Part shown: positions 7,390 through 14,999 of the stretch, in pieces
Numbering within the stretch: the first letter of the stretch is position 1
Layout: each line of letters begins with the position of its first letter
From: JBEISR01 sp044337705
GTDB taxonomy: Bacteria > Planctomycetota > Planctomycetia > Pirellulales > Pirellulaceae
Direction: 5' to 3'
Length of the DNA: 17,599 nt
Assembly: GCA_044337705.1 (NCBI GenBank)
Contig: JBIINB010000096.1
Span: 1 to 17,599, forward strand
The notes under the pieces: model-generated
Told to the model about the DNA's origin: nothing
Databases searched by the model: none
The model's input: the letters and a program-made list of their open reading frames with translations, nothing else
Position numbers and translations under genes: made by a program

Positions 7390-10296
7390 AGCGAAGCACG
7401 GGTGACGAAGCCCAAGAGTGGAGAACATGTCAAACGGACGGAAGGTCATCGTCCGCAAATGCCCGTTAAAACGGCGAGTACCGCCTCGCGCCATCATCAC
7501 TTGGCGGGGCTATTTCTGGCAACGCTGTCTCTCTTTCTGATTGTCTCGCTTCTGACGCATGATCCAGCCGACGACATCGGCTCGCTGCTACCACCATTGG
7601 ATCAGCTGTACACTCCCGATCAACTCGCCTACCCCGTCAATGAAACGCCTCGCAATGGCTGCGGTTATTGGGGTGCTCTAGTCAGTCACCTGTTGCTGCA
7701 GAGCGTTGGAGTCGGCGCGTATGGGCTTGTCCCACTGTTGGCAGTTGGAAGCTGGCGATTGCTGCGCGGCAAATCTCAGCAATCGGGAAGAGCGATTCGC
7801 TGGCTGGGCTGGTCGCTGGTACTTCTTTCGGTGACCGCCTTGCCACCCCACCTGAAACTTCCTCTTTCAATCCCTTCGACTCTCGGATCGGGCGGCTATT
7901 TGGGCGCGATGACCACGATGTGGCTCCACGAACACTTCGCCTGGTGGGGCGGGTTGATCTTGCTGACCAGCCTGTTGGTGGGAGGACTTCTGTTGAGCAC
8001 CGAGGCGTGGTTGCTGCGCGTGGCTGAGTCAGCGACCGAGCGATCGGTGAACGCAGCCCAGAGGATGGCTCCTGTCGCAAGGCAATGGGGCGGCAATGCC
8101 GTCGCCATAGCCGGTCAGGCGATCGCACGCGCTCCTGCAATGGCCGGATCCCCGCTGTCTGGATCGAAAACCATCCAGTCGGCTCGCAACATCCTCCCAT
8201 GGAATCGGTCGGCGCGATCCATCGTCGCCAGCGACGATCTGAATCCTCCCGTCGGTCCCGGGGCGATCGCCAAGCCTGCGCCGAAGGTGGCCCCTGTTGC
8301 TGTGGAGGCTGCCGAGGAAGTCGCCAGGTCAGCCACTACCTCCCCCAGCAAAGAATCTGCAGTCCCTGAACCGACAGTCGCCCATCCGCCTCCGAAGTTC
8401 AAAACGCGAGGCAAATCGAAAGCAGAGACGACCGAGTCGCTGGAACATCTTGATGACACAAGACTTCCCGAGGGAACGGAGGAGTATGTCCTGCCTGACA
8501 TCGAACTGCTAATGGAGCCCGAGCAGATCGCCTACGAGGAACAGGAGCAGGAGGTGCGTCGCAAGGCGGCGATGATCGAGCAGACGTTTGCCGACTTTGG
8601 ACTGAAGGTCCGCGTTGCCGAGATTGAAACTGGCCCGGTGATCGCTCAGTACGAGATCGAACTGGAGGCGGGATTGCGACTGAGCAAGATCACTGGTCTT
8701 TCGGATGACCTCGCCATCGCGCTGCGAGTTCCCAGCGTCCGCATCGTCGCGCCCATCCCTGGCAAGAACACGGTAGGAATCGAAGTCCCGAATGAACGGA
8801 GGCAGGTGGTGCGCCTTCGCGAGGTGATCGAAGAGGGCGCTGAAGCCACCAAGAAGATGAAAATCCCTCTGTTCCTTGGCAAAGATGTCTCCGGCAACCC
8901 GCTCTCGGTCGACCTAGCCAGCCTCCCTCACCTGCTGATCGCCGGGCGCACGGGAACGGGAAAAAGCGTCTGCCTCAATTCGATCATCACGTCGATCCTG
9001 ATGACCCGTCGGCCCGATGAGGTGCGCATGCTGATGATCGATCCGAAGATGGTGGAACTGAGCGGCTATGGCCGCCTGCCGCATCTGATGCATCCGGTGG
9101 TCACCGACATGAAGAAGGCCGAAGCGATCCTCGCCTGGGCAGTCGACAAGATGGAAGAACGGTACGCTCTGCTGGCGCGAGCCGGCGTCCGGCATATCAC
9201 CAACTACAACCAACTGGGTCGTACCGAACTGCTGGAGAGGATGAACCTGGAGACTCCAGACGAGGCGGAGCTGATCCCAGAGCATCTGCCATTCATCGTC
9301 ATCGTCGCCGACGAAATGGCCGACCTGATGATGACCGCAGGCAAGGAGGTGGAAGCCCACATTATCCGCCTGGCGCAGAAAAGCCGTGCCGTTGGAATCC
9401 ACTTGATCCTCGCAACCCAAAAGCCAACCGTCGACGTCATCACCGGCCTGATCAAAAGCAATCTGCCAGCGCGCATCAGCTTCCAAGTCGCCAGCCGCAC
9501 CGACTCACGCGTTGTGCTGGATGAAATGGGTGCCGACAAACTCCTGGGCAACGGCGATATGCTGTTTCTCTGGCCCGGCACCAGCATGCTCCTGCGCGGC
9601 CAGGGAACGTACTTGAGCGATGAAGAGATCAATCGAGTCGTCGCACATTGCAGCACTGGCGAACAGAACTTCGTTCAGGAACTGGTCCATCTCAAAGTTA
9701 AACAGGGGGATGAGGACGAGTCGCCGACAACGCGTCTGGAGAATCTTAAAAAACGAGACGACCTGTACGAAGCCGCCATCGATATCGTGATCCGCGAAGG
9801 TCGGGGCAGCTGCTCGCTGCTGCAGCGCGCTCTGGGAATCGGCTATGGCCGCGCCGCTCGCCTGATCGACTTCATGGCCGAAGATGGGATCGTCGGGCAG
9901 TACAACGGCTCCCAGGCTCGCGAGGTGGTGATCTCGATCTCCGATTGGGAGGCGATGAAAGCTGGCCAGGCCCCATCCGAAGAGGAACCGTCTGGAAAAC
10001 GCAATCGAATCCGTATGGATGGTGCCGCAATAGCTCCCGCTCCAAAATCCCCCGCCGCAGTGACCAGCCTGATCCCCCAAGCAGCCACCCTGGCATCGCT
10101 TACTGCTACCCAGCGCTCCAAACCTTCACCGGAGGAGACAGACGAGATCGACCAGCAGGTCGGTATGCCGGAGGACCAACTGGACAATCCGGTGGACGAC
10201 GAAGAAGAAGAACTCTTCGACGAGGCCGATCAGCAGGAGGCTTTCGAAGAGGATCCGGAAGGGGAAGACGATCACGACGAAGACGATGAGGACTGA
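7387..10296 (+). CDS. ftsK: DNA translocase FtsK/SpoIIIE
   Basis: Septal DNA pump that clears and aligns chromosome ends at division. Numbering from the longest frame (GTG 7351, 981 aa), the N-terminus has about four membrane spans (within residues 47-225, such as LAGLFLATLSLFLIVSLL and GLILLTSLLVGGLLL). A Pro/Ala-rich linker follows (about 230-380), then the alpha/beta motor with Walker A GRTGTGKS (532-539) and Walker B FIVIVADEMADLMM (Asp654-Glu655). The gamma winged helix that reads chromosome polarity motifs is about 803-864, with IGYGRAARLIDFMAEDGIV. About 117 residues then extend past gamma and end in a very acidic tail. I place the start at TTG 7387, because GGAGGGG (7374-7380) lies 6 nt before it; the GTG at 7351 has AGGA directly abutting, and an ATG at 7459 is also possible. 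Divergent from truB. Confidence 0.96.
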   Translation: MSEARVTKPKSGEHVKRTEGHRPQMPVKTASTASRHHHLAGLFLATLSLFLIVSLLTHDPADDIGSLLPPLDQLYTPDQLAYPVNETPRNGCGYWGALVSHLLLQSVGVGAYGLVPLLAVGSWRLLRGKSQQSGRAIRWLGWSLVLLSVTALPPHLKLPLSIPSTLGSGGYLGAMTTMWLHEHFAWWGGLILLTSLLVGGLLLSTEAWLLRVAESATERSVNAAQRMAPVARQWGGNAVAIAGQAIARAPAMAGSPLSGSKTIQSARNILPWNRSARSIVASDDLNPPVGPGAIAKPAPKVAPVAVEAAEEVARSATTSPSKESAVPEPTVAHPPPKFKTRGKSKAETTESLEHLDDTRLPEGTEEYVLPDIELLMEPEQIAYEEQEQEVRRKAAMIEQTFADFGLKVRVAEIETGPVIAQYEIELEAGLRLSKITGLSDDLAIALRVPSVRIVAPIPGKNTVGIEVPNERRQVVRLREVIEEGAEATKKMKIPLFLGKDVSGNPLSVDLASLPHLLIAGRTGTGKSVCLNSIITSILMTRRPDEVRMLMIDPKMVELSGYGRLPHLMHPVVTDMKKAEAILAWAVDKMEERYALLARAGVRHITNYNQLGRTELLERMNLETPDEAELIPEHLPFIVIVADEMADLMMTAGKEVEAHIIRLAQKSRAVGIHLILATQKPTVDVITGLIKSNLPARISFQVASRTDSRVVLDEMGADKLLGNGDMLFLWPGTSMLLRGQGTYLSDEEINRVVAHCSTGEQNFVQELVHLKVKQGDEDESPTTRLENLKKRDDLYEAAIDIVIREGRGSCSLLQRALGIGYGRAARLIDFMAEDGIVGQYNGSQAREVVISISDWEAMKAGQAPSEEEPSGKRNRIRMDGAAIAPAPKSPAAVTSLIPQAATLASLTATQRSKPSPEETDEIDQQVGMPEDQLDNPVDDEEEELFDEADQQEAFEEDPEGEDDHDEDDED

Positions 10297-10370
10297 TCGG
10301 AGGGAATCGATCATCCGCCAAGCCGTAGCAAACCGGATCTCATGCAAAACGCCCGAAGGGCTGGCACTCG

Positions 10371-10398
10371 GAATGGGGGACAACAAAGTCCCCCGTTC
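10371..10398. terminator. Strong hairpin downstream of ftsK
   Basis: GAATGGGGGAC (10371-10381) pairs with GTCCCCCGTTC (10388-10398) through 11 base pairs, one a T-G wobble, around the 6-nt loop AACAAA. It sits 75 nt after the ftsK stop. No T-run follows on either strand, so it may work as a non-canonical terminator or an RNA 3'-end stabiliser. The hairpin is directly visible; the function is inferred. Confidence 0.55.
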
Positions 10399-10431
10399 AA
10401 GAGTGATGACATCTACGGTGTCGGACCATGG

Positions 10432-10466
10432 AAAAATTCAGAGCCACCGCTTGCTCCTAGTGGCTC
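10432..10466 (-). terminator. Probable Rho-independent terminator of the DinB-like gene
   Basis: On the minus strand GAGCCAC (10466-10460) and GTGGCTC (10447-10441) form a perfect 7-bp stem with a 12-nt loop, followed by TGAATTTTT. This lies about 125 nt past the stop of the DinB-like gene. An alternative stem, TGGCTC with GAGCCA (10461-10466 and 10470-10475), shares one arm and excludes the first. Confidence 0.55.
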
Positions 10467-10591
10467 GGTGAGCCAATTTGTGCATGCCACCTGTCCTGCA
10501 GGACTACCATCCGTTAGCCCCGTTGCCGTCTCTTCCTGGCACCCGTTCGATTCGGTTTTCCTGGCATGAGTCGTCGGATGGCAGCAGTCGA

Positions 10592-11065
10592 TCAGATCAG
10601 AATCGGCTTATCGAGCTCCCTTCGGACGATCACCCACTGACCGCAATGCATCAGCCAGTGCGTCGCCTGCATGGAGAAGACGGAGCCGACGGTGGGGGCA
10701 TAATGGATCCCTGATGGCTGATCCAACTGCTCGTCGCTTGTCTTCGCCAGAGCCGCTTCCGTAGCGGCCCGCTGCTGGCGATAGACTTCGAAAAGCTGGT
10801 CGCGATTGAAGGTGGGCGCCGCAGGGTCGGGCTGAGATGCAAACGCCTCGGCGAAGCCAGCTGGAAGCTGTGGCATTCCGCCGGGAGCTATCTGGCTGAC
10901 CATCTTATGTTCCGAAAGAATCAAGTGGCCCAGTTGCCAGTAGAGCGAATTGCATTTCGCATGGGGCCTACGCTGCAACTCCTGATCGTTCATGTCGCCC
11001 AGATAACTCATGCAGACCATATCGGCTGCCTTCAAACTCTGTCCAATCGCTTGTCGGGAATCCAT
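10592..11065 (-). CDS. DinB/YfiT-like four-helix metal-dependent protein
   Basis: A 157-residue cytoplasmic protein resembling the DinB superfamily, whose members include thiol-dependent transferases and damage-inducible proteins of unknown role. The expected three-His arrangement is visible: His47 in NSLYWQLGHLILSEH, and His136 and His140 in MQATHWLMHCGQW near the C-terminus. The frame is open back to 11278, but that extension overlaps the end of the upstream hydrolase gene and reads as non-conserved sequence. The ATG at 11065 has AAAGGAG (11072-11078) 6 nt before it, so I chose that. It follows the hydrolase gene by 100 bp on the same strand and may be co-transcribed with it; a terminator candidate lies downstream. 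Superfamily call fairly confident, reaction unknown. Confidence 0.8.
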   Translation of the reverse strand: MDSRQAIGQSLKAADMVCMSYLGDMNDQELQRRPHAKCNSLYWQLGHLILSEHKMVSQIAPGGMPQLPAGFAEAFASQPDPAAPTFNRDQLFEVYRQQRAATEAALAKTSDEQLDQPSGIHYAPTVGSVFSMQATHWLMHCGQWVIVRRELDKPILI

Positions 11066-11165
11066 CTCCATCTCCTTTTGCTGCGGGGCGCTCATCGCCC
11101 AATCCTGTGAAATGATTCGGCAACCTGCCCGGGCCTGCTGCCACCAGATCTTCGATTCTGCTCGC

Positions 11166-13313
11166 CTACCGCTTCGCTTCCCAAAGTTCACCAAAGAATC
11201 CCCGATCGACCACTTTTCCTGGCCACTGGTTGTCAGACCATGGGTTTCCGGACGACTGGTCGCCGGACGATGGGGCATTGGGCTTTTCGCGTAGATCGAT
11301 GATGGCCCAATCGGGCAGCATCGGGATCTGGCGCGCGTTGTTCAGATAGGCATACTCACGGAAGGTAAAACCACTGTTGATGACGACATAGCGTTGTGGG
11401 TTCAGCGGGTTGGGATAGATCAGGATCGGCGCATGAGTTGCGGCGTCGTAATCCACCCCCAGCATGTTCAAGCGATCCGGACGCCACAGGATCGGAAGCT
11501 GATCGACGATACGAGCGATCCATGGATTGGTCTGGGGAGTACCAAAGAGCACCAGATGATTCTCCTGCAGATCGTTCGGCGACAGGGCCTCTGCTGTCCT
11601 CAAGGGCACGTCGCCTCGAAAATGACGCCGCCACTGCGTCGCGGCATGCTCAAACTCTTCAGCCGACCACTGATCGACTGGCAGTGGGTAGTCGGGCATC
11701 TGCGGACCGATCATCACAAAGCTGCTCATGAATGCATCGTCGATCGGTCCTTGAAGCCCCGGCTTTTTCGCTCGCGATGAAACCGCTCTTGGCCCCATTT
11801 GCCAGACGCCTGTCTGCGGGTGGCGATGCATGGTGATGGAAAAGCCATCGCCTTGCTGCTGCGCGGCAGACTGAAGACTGCGCCCATCCACTTGCACTTC
11901 CAACCGATCGAATGCACCACTTCCCTGCCACTTTTCCCATGCCTGGCTGTTCCATCGCAGCGTCAGTTGGTCGATGTTGGTCGTCTTCAGATCGATTTTG
12001 CCTTGGTCGACAAGCTGCCCTCGCACCCAAGCGCGCTCCCAATGCTTCCCCAGCCGATCGATATGCACCCAGTGCGACGAAGGATACTTGAGGGTATAGG
12101 TCACAAATTCGACCTCTCGAGGCAGAATCGGTCGCCCTTGCTGAGCCCACTGGGACATTCTTTCTTCGATCTCTTTCTTGGATTCCGGATGGTACTTGTG
12201 TTCGGTATCCGGTCCGATCCGATGGTCTAACTGCATGCCACGGCTGGCCATCGCTTCGGCCATCACGTCCGCTGCCTGCTTTTGGCGGTCTTTCTCACCG
12301 CTGTAGGCGACTAGCGGCAAGTGCCGAAGATTCTCGACCCAGTCGGGGCAGTCGTACCAGTGCAACAGCTTTTCATGCTCTCCGACCGGCTGAAAATCCT
12401 CTCCCTGGAATTCCTTCAGGAATTTCCTGGTCTCCGAGAATCCAGCCCCCGGTGTCGCGGCAAACCATCGCGAAGGATCGTGAACCGCCAGTTGCCAGCA
12501 ACCAGCTCCCCCCATCGAAAACCCTCGAATGCTGACGCGGTTGGGATCGACTGCAAAGCGTCGACCAGTCGCTTCGATCGCCTCGTAGACATCGACCTCG
12601 CCAGCAAATTTGAAGGCATTGCTGTAGCGGCCATAGGGGTGCAGCACCAGCGTCTTGTTCGGAGTGAATTCCCCAGGCTGCGTCATGCGTCGATGCAAGA
12701 AACCCGCCTCGCTGGTCCTTTCATCCCGCCCGTGCAGCCAGACATCCAGTCGAAGGGGCGTCGCGTCTTCTGGCTTCCATCCAGCTGGGATCACCAGCCC
12801 GAACGGCTGAATCGATCGGTCGATCTTGGAAACGAATCCCCCAACCAGCAAGGTTGGACGCATCGGATCCGGGGTATCGATCCCCAGCAGCTTCCAACCT
12901 TTGGCACCTTGGTTCCACCTGGCCGCTCGCCGCTCCCCTTCCTCTAGCACCTTATCCAACTGCGATAATTCCTGCTCGGAATAGACCATTCCGGTCTCCA
13001 GCGTCATTTCGATCGCACGAGCGAAGACCAGCACGTGCGCCGCATCGTCTGCGTCCCCTGGTGATCGATCGATAGATTGCCGAATTGCGGCAGACCTTAG
13101 TAGCAGTTGCGTCTTGGTTTCTTCGGGGATGGCAATCCCAGGAGGAGGAATGGGCCGGACCTTGTTCGGATGGTTGTCCGCCGGGCCATCCCAAGCCATC
13201 AGCGAGGAAGAGAGCAGACAGACGAAAACAACTGGCAGCCACTGCAGGCTTCCGCCGGTCATCAGGCGGCGCCGCATCGGCCGCTTGGAAATCCCGCCCC
13301 AAATCGACTGCAT
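11166..13313 (-). CDS. Secreted alpha/beta-hydrolase (prolyl-oligopeptidase/esterase-like), two-domain
   Basis: Probable exported serine hydrolase of 715 residues. An N-terminal signal sequence is present after a long basic stretch (SKRPMRRR, then WLPVVFVCLLSSSLMAW). A helical region (about 60-140) precedes an alpha/beta-hydrolase core with LRLDVWLHGRDE, then VSIRGFSMGGAG, which is the nucleophile elbow G-x-S-x-G with Ser at about 266. Acid and base candidates are Asp in LVAYSGEKDRQ and His in DTEHKYHPES. The C-terminal ~300 residues (from about 410) form a second region, with GPIDDAFMSSFVMI and THAPILIYPNPLNPQRYVVI. I recall this combination from planctomycete proteins annotated as prolyl oligopeptidase family, but substrate is unknown. 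TTG 13319, GTG 13316 and ATG 13313 are adjacent in-frame starts; AAGGGA precedes them and I use the ATG. The 5' leader contains a hairpin (13338-13385). Confidence 0.82.
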   Translation of the reverse strand: MQSIWGGISKRPMRRRLMTGGSLQWLPVVFVCLLSSSLMAWDGPADNHPNKVRPIPPPGIAIPEETKTQLLLRSAAIRQSIDRSPGDADDAAHVLVFARAIEMTLETGMVYSEQELSQLDKVLEEGERRAARWNQGAKGWKLLGIDTPDPMRPTLLVGGFVSKIDRSIQPFGLVIPAGWKPEDATPLRLDVWLHGRDERTSEAGFLHRRMTQPGEFTPNKTLVLHPYGRYSNAFKFAGEVDVYEAIEATGRRFAVDPNRVSIRGFSMGGAGCWQLAVHDPSRWFAATPGAGFSETRKFLKEFQGEDFQPVGEHEKLLHWYDCPDWVENLRHLPLVAYSGEKDRQKQAADVMAEAMASRGMQLDHRIGPDTEHKYHPESKKEIEERMSQWAQQGRPILPREVEFVTYTLKYPSSHWVHIDRLGKHWERAWVRGQLVDQGKIDLKTTNIDQLTLRWNSQAWEKWQGSGAFDRLEVQVDGRSLQSAAQQQGDGFSITMHRHPQTGVWQMGPRAVSSRAKKPGLQGPIDDAFMSSFVMIGPQMPDYPLPVDQWSAEEFEHAATQWRRHFRGDVPLRTAEALSPNDLQENHLVLFGTPQTNPWIARIVDQLPILWRPDRLNMLGVDYDAATHAPILIYPNPLNPQRYVVINSGFTFREYAYLNNARQIPMLPDWAIIDLREKPNAPSSGDQSSGNPWSDNQWPGKVVDRGFFGELWEAKR

Positions 13314-13337
13314 CACCAATGCTTCCCTTCAAGTCCT

Positions 13338-13385
13338 TGGGAGACCTTCACTAGGCGTTTCACGGAGACGCCCAACCCGCTCCCA
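13338..13385. other. Nested inverted repeat in the hydrolase leader
   Basis: Inner arms GGCGTTTC (13354-13361) and GAGACGCC (13365-13372) form 8 pairs (one T-G wobble) around a 3-nt loop. Outer arms TGGGAG (13338-13343) and CTCCCA (13380-13385) are also complementary and spaced almost symmetrically. It lies between the stop of the 111-aa gene and the start of the hydrolase gene, both on the minus strand, so it could terminate the first or act in the leader of the second. No T-run is present. Confidence 0.5.
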
Positions 13386-13498
13386 GGATAACATAGAGGG
13401 GTTGCCCGAGGTGCCGTCCGCATGTGTCCAAGATCGGGCCGCACCTCATTTCTCCGATCCTCGTCTTCGACTGTTGGCTCTTCGACTCCTCGATCCGA

Positions 13499-13834
13499 TC
13501 ATACAGCCGGCGAGGCAACGCCTTGCAAGAACTCATCAGCACTAATGCCATAGCGCGCCAGTACAGCCAGCAGAAGGTCGCTAATCGGAACCGGCCCATT
13601 GGCTCGCCGCGGCGCCTCGGGACTCCCGAATCTACGCACCGAATCGCGCTGCAGTGTATCTGCCCGACTTGTCGCCTGCGACAAATCGCCAGTAGCAAGA
13701 GCTGCGTTGGTTACCAACTGTGCCTTCCGATCGTTATCCGACTGGGGTTTGGTTGGGGCATCCCAGGAAAAAAACATCTGTCGGGCTGGAGTCATGCCGT
13801 TGGACAGGCCAGAATCATACACAGAGGTTTCCAT
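13499..13834 (-). CDS. Small hypothetical protein (111 aa)
   Basis: I do not recognise this protein. It begins METSVYDSGLSNGMTPARQM, is hydrophilic and probably disordered in the middle, and ends in a more structured helical segment, PISDLLLAVLARYGISADEF. No signal peptide, membrane span or cysteine pair is visible. Support for it being real is the ribosome binding site: AAGGAG (13847-13842 on the minus strand) lies 7 nt before the ATG, and no better gene occupies the stretch. It sits between the divergent MoxR operon and the downstream hydrolase gene, on the hydrolase strand. A role as a small regulator or adaptor is possible but unsupported. Confidence 0.6.
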   Translation of the reverse strand: METSVYDSGLSNGMTPARQMFFSWDAPTKPQSDNDRKAQLVTNAALATGDLSQATSRADTLQRDSVRRFGSPEAPRRANGPVPISDLLLAVLARYGISADEFLQGVASPAV

Positions 13835-14027
13835 CGTTCCACTCCTTGCTATTCGGCGATCGATACCCTGTCGCCTTCCGGTCGCGACCTACATGACATC
13901 GATCCGGCGGTAGTGTCGGTGTCGGGTGGGACACGTTTGGTCAACAGGTTGGAAAATTTCTCCTGCAGTCGATTTTTTGATGTTTTTCCGGGAACTGGCG
14001 TTCCCCAGTGCGAGGGGCATTTCAGGT

Positions 14028-14993
14028 ATGTCGATTACCCCCAATGATGTGGCCAAAAAGATCATCGCCAATGTGGAAAAGGCGATCGTCGGAAAGCGCA
14101 AGCAATTGGTCCTGTCGCTGGTTTCGTGGTTTTCCGGGGGGCACATCCTTCTGGAAGACGTACCCGGCGTCGCCAAAACCATGTTGGCCCGCGCCCTGGC
14201 TCGTAGCGTCGGTTGCCGATTCAAGCGGGTGCAGTGCACGCCGGACCTGCTCCCCAGCGACATCACAGGGGCCTCCATCTTCGATCAGAAGGCGAATGAA
14301 TTTGTCTTCCGGCCCGGCCCGGTATTTACGCAGATACTGCTGGCCGACGAAATCAACCGCGCCACCCCACGCTCCCAGGCCGCTCTTCTGGAGGCGATGG
14401 CCGAGGCGCGGGTCACGGTCGATGGCGTGACCCATTCGCTGGAGCAGCCTTTCCTGGTGATCGCCACCCAGAACCCGATCGACCAAGAGGGTACCTTTCC
14501 ACTCCCAGAAGCCCAACTGGATCGCTTCTTGATGAAGTTCCAGCTTGGCTACCCCACGATGGAAGAGGAGCTAAAAATGCTGCAGATGCTGGAAAAGCAG
14601 CATCCGGTCGATTCGCTGGAGGCAGTGGTAACGGCGGCGGAACTGAAGGGGTGCCAGGAAGCGATTAAAGGAGTCTACGTAGATCCCAAGGTACGTGCCT
14701 ATTTGATGCAGATCGTGCAGGAGACGCGCCAGCATGAAGATCTTTTGCTGGGGGCCAGCCCCCGTGCCTCGATCGCTCTGTTTCGCTGTGGCCAGGCGAT
14801 GGCAGCACTGCGAGGACGCGACTTTGTACTGCCCGACGACATCAAGAAGATCGTCGCGCCGGTCCTCGCCCATCGCCTAGTCCTCAAGCCGGAAAGTCGG
14901 CTGAGACGACTGACCAGCGATCAGGTGGTCGACAGCATCGTGGCGGAAATCGCCGTTCCTTCGATCGATCAGGGAACGCTGGTCGAGGAGTGA
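14028..14993 (+). CDS. MoxR-family AAA+ ATPase
   Basis: Chaperone-like AAA+ ATPase of 321 residues, thought in this family to remodel or activate partner proteins, often with a von Willebrand-A-type protein coded next to it. Walker A is LLEDVPGVAKTMLARALA (Lys50, with the Ala common in MoxR in place of Gly). Walker B is ILLADEINRA (Asp107-Glu108), followed by PRSQAALLEAMAEARVT. Sensor 1 is in IATQNPIDQEGTFPLPEAQL, and the C-terminal lid contains LLLGASPRASIALFR. The frame opens at 13926, but the extra 34 residues are not family-like; ATG 14028 follows GAGGGG (14012-14017) at about 10 nt and starts with the expected helix. The DUF58 gene begins 6 nt after the stop, so the two are surely co-transcribed. 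Confidence 0.95.
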   Translation: MSITPNDVAKKIIANVEKAIVGKRKQLVLSLVSWFSGGHILLEDVPGVAKTMLARALARSVGCRFKRVQCTPDLLPSDITGASIFDQKANEFVFRPGPVFTQILLADEINRATPRSQAALLEAMAEARVTVDGVTHSLEQPFLVIATQNPIDQEGTFPLPEAQLDRFLMKFQLGYPTMEEELKMLQMLEKQHPVDSLEAVVTAAELKGCQEAIKGVYVDPKVRAYLMQIVQETRQHEDLLLGASPRASIALFRCGQAMAALRGRDFVLPDDIKKIVAPVLAHRLVLKPESRLRRLTSDQVVDSIVAEIAVPSIDQGTLVEE

Positions 14994-14999
14994 TCGGAG

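Noticed and set aside
8914..10080. Two minus-strand frames of about 190 codons opposite ftsK
   Set aside because: Antisense to the conserved motor and gamma domains of FtsK; no independent protein signature or ribosome binding site.
11066..11278. N-terminal extension of the DinB-like gene to 11278
   Set aside because: It would overlap the end of the hydrolase gene by over 100 bp and has no family-like sequence; the AAAGGAG-ATG at 11065 is better.
13424..14047. Plus-strand frame of 207 codons before moxR
   Set aside because: It overlaps the 111-aa minus-strand gene and runs into moxR in another frame; its translation has no domain, and the minus-strand gene has the better ribosome binding site.
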